A stretch of 36,532 nucleotides of DNA from an uncultured Collinsella sp. (lineage in GTDB: Bacteria; Actinomycetota; Coriobacteriia; Coriobacteriales; Coriobacteriaceae), in assembly GCA_934654515.1 (NCBI GenBank), contig CAKUGA010000010.1:1-36532 (forward strand), written 5' to 3'. Position numbers and translations under genes: made by a program. Numbering within the stretch: the stretch's first letter is position 1; every line of letters starts with the position of its first letter. The notes under the pieces are model-generated. The model ran no database searches. It saw only the letters and a list, made by a program, of their open reading frames with translations, and was not told where the DNA came from. Below, one piece after another: positions 35,055 to 36,532 of this stretch.

Positions 35055-35933
35055 CTAGCGCTCAACGAACTCTTGGATTTCCGCGAGCAGGCGCTTTGCC
35101 TCCTGGCGGCCCTGGATATACAGGTCGAGAAGCTTGGCCGGATCATGCTCGACATGGCCGACCTCGACCGGCTTTTGCGGAGCGATGACCAGCGCGCGGC
35201 CCTCGCGCTCATACTTCCACAGGTGCATGCGCTGGATGTTGTAACGGTCGTGGCGTGTCTCGATAGCCTCGAGCAGATAGGGGTAGTCGGCATAGCGCGC
35301 ACGCGCCGCCGGCAAAAACTCGTAGGGCTTTTTCTCATACGAGCGGTCCTGGGTGACGATGACGACCGCACGGTCGAAGCCCGCCTCCTCGAGCACATGC
35401 TCGATCGGAACCGAATCGGCCACGCCGCCGTCGACGTATTTGTGCCCGTCAATCTCGACCGGCGGCGTCACCAGCGGCAGCGAGGTCGAGGCGCGCACGG
35501 CGTCGAGATCGAGCACGGCGCTTTTGACCGGGAGGTACGTGGCGGTTCCAAAGAGCATGTCCGTCGCGACGGCGTACATCTCGATAGGGCTGGCGTCGAA
35601 CGTCTCGTTATCAAAAGGATCCAGGCGGTCCTGGACGTCGTTGAAGATAAAGTCGTAGCCCACGATGGAACCCGTGGACGCAAACGACGCGGCGCCCATG
35701 TAGCGGCTGTCGTTGCAGAAGGTCAAATTGACTCGGTTGGTGCGACCGATCTGGTGCGACTTGTAGTTGACGCCGTTGAGGGCGCCGGCCGATACACCGT
35801 ACACCGCCGGAATTTCGACGCCAGCCCCCATGAGAACGTCGAGCACGCCGGCGGTAAACTGCCCGCGGAAGCTGCCGCCCTCCAAAACGAGCGCGACCTT
35901 GCCGGCGTTCTTTGCCTTATCTTCTGCAGTCAT
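35055..35933 (-). CDS. Patatin-like phospholipase family protein
   Basis: A 292-residue cytosolic serine hydrolase of the bacterial patatin group (YjjU/RssA-like). It carries the oxyanion loop EGGSFRGQFTAG (18-29), the nucleophile motif GVSAG with S48 and the catalytic Asp D168 in VDGGVADSVP, forming the Ser-Asp dyad. There is no signal peptide. Substrates are probably lysophospholipids or acyl esters, but the true substrate is unknown. GGAGG lies 9 bases before the ATG, a strong site. It is isolated, with three palindromic repeats and tmRNA upstream and the ribosomal operon promoter downstream on the same strand. Confidence 0.9.
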   Translation of the reverse strand: MTAEDKAKNAGKVALVLEGGSFRGQFTAGVLDVLMGAGVEIPAVYGVSAGALNGVNYKSHQIGRTNRVNLTFCNDSRYMGAASFASTGSIVGYDFIFNDVQDRLDPFDNETFDASPIEMYAVATDMLFGTATYLPVKSAVLDLDAVRASTSLPLVTPPVEIDGHKYVDGGVADSVPIEHVLEEAGFDRAVVIVTQDRSYEKKPYEFLPAARARYADYPYLLEAIETRHDRYNIQRMHLWKYEREGRALVIAPQKPVEVGHVEHDPAKLLDLYIQGRQEAKRLLAEIQEFVER

Positions 35934-36018
35934 ATTGACCTCCTGCGATTGCGTTTTGGCTTTCTTCTACCCAGTTTTGGAATGGAGGGCGCGCAGGTTT
36001 TTCGAGGCGGCAGGTGAA

Positions 36019-36192
36019 GCGGAAAGTGTATCCCGGTCTGAGCGCGGATTCCGGGATGAACTTTCCGCTTGAGGCGTCTTCCGGAAAATGAATCCCATTC
36101 CGAGCGTCGATTCCGGGATGCAGTTTCCGCTTGAAACGTCATCCGGAAACCGCATCCCAGTCTGAACCGGAATTCTGGGATGGATTTTCCGC
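36019..36192. repeat. Three tandem 62-bp hairpin repeats
   Basis: Units begin at 36019, 36081 and 36143, an exact 62-base period. Each contains a 50-base palindrome of the form (G/C)CGGAAA...ATCCC, a central 14-base loop, then GGGATG...TTTCCGC. The three diverge at 10-20 positions but changes often keep the pairing, for example CTGGGAT against ATCCCAG in the third. They lie between the patatin gene and tmRNA, with spacers reading TTGAnnCGTC. They resemble palindromic repeat clusters rather than CRISPR, since the spacers are also conserved. Confidence 0.8.
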
Positions 36193-36266
36193 CTGGGGCG
36201 ACGTTGATGCGGGGCATGGCAGGCTGCAGTCCGATCGGCATCGCATCTGCATAGGGTTGAAACTTT

Positions 36267-36400
36267 GCGCGGAGAATCCGCGTATTTGCTTCGCAAATCC
36301 GCACCGGCTTCGGCCGCCTGTCGGCGTCCTCGCCCGCTCGCTACAAACGCTTCGCGTTTGCTTAACGCTCGCGCCCTGCACAGAGTTCGATTCTCCGCGG
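36267..36400 (-). repeat. Module bounded by tmRNA T-arm copies
   Basis: Reading on the minus strand from 36400, the element begins CGCGGAGAATCGAACTC, the reverse complement of the tmRNA T-arm. It continues with AGGGCGCGAGC and the hairpin AAACGCGAAGCGTTT, and ends near 36267 with GATTCTCCGCGC, a direct copy of the tmRNA 3' T-stem/acceptor junction. The order and internal motifs match the module at 17004-17139 next to tRNA-Glu, although the ends match a different RNA. Confidence 0.6.
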
Positions 36401-36414
36401 TATCTATAAGTAAT

Positions 36415-36446
36415 AAAAAAGCAGGTAGAGACACTTCTCTACCTGC
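36415..36446 (-). terminator. Terminator of tmRNA
   Basis: GCAGGTAGAGA and TCTCTACCTGC are perfect complements with a 4-base loop, followed by TTTTTT on the minus strand. It lies 11 bases after the tmRNA CCA. Confidence 0.92.
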
Positions 36447-36456
36447 CTATAACTAT

Positions 36457-36532
36457 TGGTGGAGGCGCGGAGAATCGAACTCCGGTCCACGAAAGCCCCC
36501 TGATTGGCATCTCCAAGCTCAGTCGCTGGTTT
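36457..36532 (-). ncRNA. ssrA: tmRNA (SsrA), 3' end only
   Basis: On the minus strand the window ends with the tRNA-like 3' domain of tmRNA. GTGGAC leads into the T-arm CGGAG TTCGATT CTCCG, then CGCCTCC with discriminator A and encoded CCA at 36457. The GTGGAC preceding the T-stem, and the absence of a tRNA anticodon arm upstream, indicate tmRNA rather than an ordinary tRNA. The tag-peptide frame and 5' acceptor half lie beyond the window, so completeness cannot be judged. Confidence 0.82.

Noticed and set aside
36019..36192. CRISPR array
   Set aside because: Repeats are palindromic and diverged, intervening sequence is also repeated, only three units, and no cas genes.

Overview
This 36.5 kb chromosomal window is GC-rich, with C/G-ending codons in most genes. 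It looks like an anaerobic gut actinobacterium of the class Coriobacteriia, most likely Collinsella or a close relative. That call rests on gene content: type III glutamine synthetase, a MurT-GatD fusion, a B12-dependent methionine synthase with a separate activation protein, a polyferredoxin, two glycerol dehydrogenases beside an iron alcohol dehydrogenase, an LPXTG surface protein and a large STAND/BTAD regulator. It is inference, since no 16S gene is present. No prophage, transposase, CRISPR array or rRNA was found.

Layout. 0-1.5 kb: an LPATG-anchored surface protein and a broken cupin gene ending in a long inverted repeat. 1.7-4.6 kb: guaA (-) divergent from a cytosolic L-asparaginase (+). 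4.6-5.3 kb: a small XRE repressor divergent from a small HAD-like protein, with a perfect 22-bp palindrome between them. 5.3-8.2 kb: a DUF1648 membrane protein, the ATPase YchF and a polyferredoxin (all -). 8.3-11.9 kb: two GldA-type dehydrogenases and an iron-dependent alcohol dehydrogenase (all -), with terminators between units. 12.4-16.8 kb: two helical-repeat proteins with overlapping genes, then a single polypeptide joining MurT and GatD, the lipid II amidating enzyme. 16.9-17.5 kb: tRNA-Glu and an unusual series of copied tRNA 3' ends, terminators and inverted T-arms. 17.6-19.7 kb: type III glutamine synthetase (-). 20.1-24.3 kb: metF, a MetH activation protein and metH, a one-carbon/methionine operon. 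24.4-25.8 kb: a UPF0210 (DUF711) protein, then a 32-bp perfect inverted repeat. 26.1-27.5 kb: a compositionally odd methyltransferase and YhbY. 27.5-30.5 kb: a 999-residue STAND/BTAD regulator (-). 31-33.9 kb: nagB, a glucose-type EIIA and glmM (-), an amino-sugar cluster. 34-34.9 kb: rpsI and rplM behind a clear promoter. 35-36 kb: a patatin-like lipase. 36-36.5 kb: three 62-bp hairpin repeats and the 3' end of tmRNA.

The genes mostly serve nitrogen and amide metabolism (GuaA, asparaginase, GlnN, GatD), one-carbon metabolism (MetF/MetH), fermentative redox balance (GldA, Adh, ferredoxin) and cell-wall precursor supply (GlmM, NagB, MurT-GatD). The most unusual content is non-coding. Two related modules lie directly downstream of tRNA-Glu and of tmRNA, and each carries copies of the T-arm/3' end of its own neighbouring RNA in inverted and direct orientation. 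There are several other palindromic repeat families. Coding starts were chosen by ribosome-binding sites and family length.
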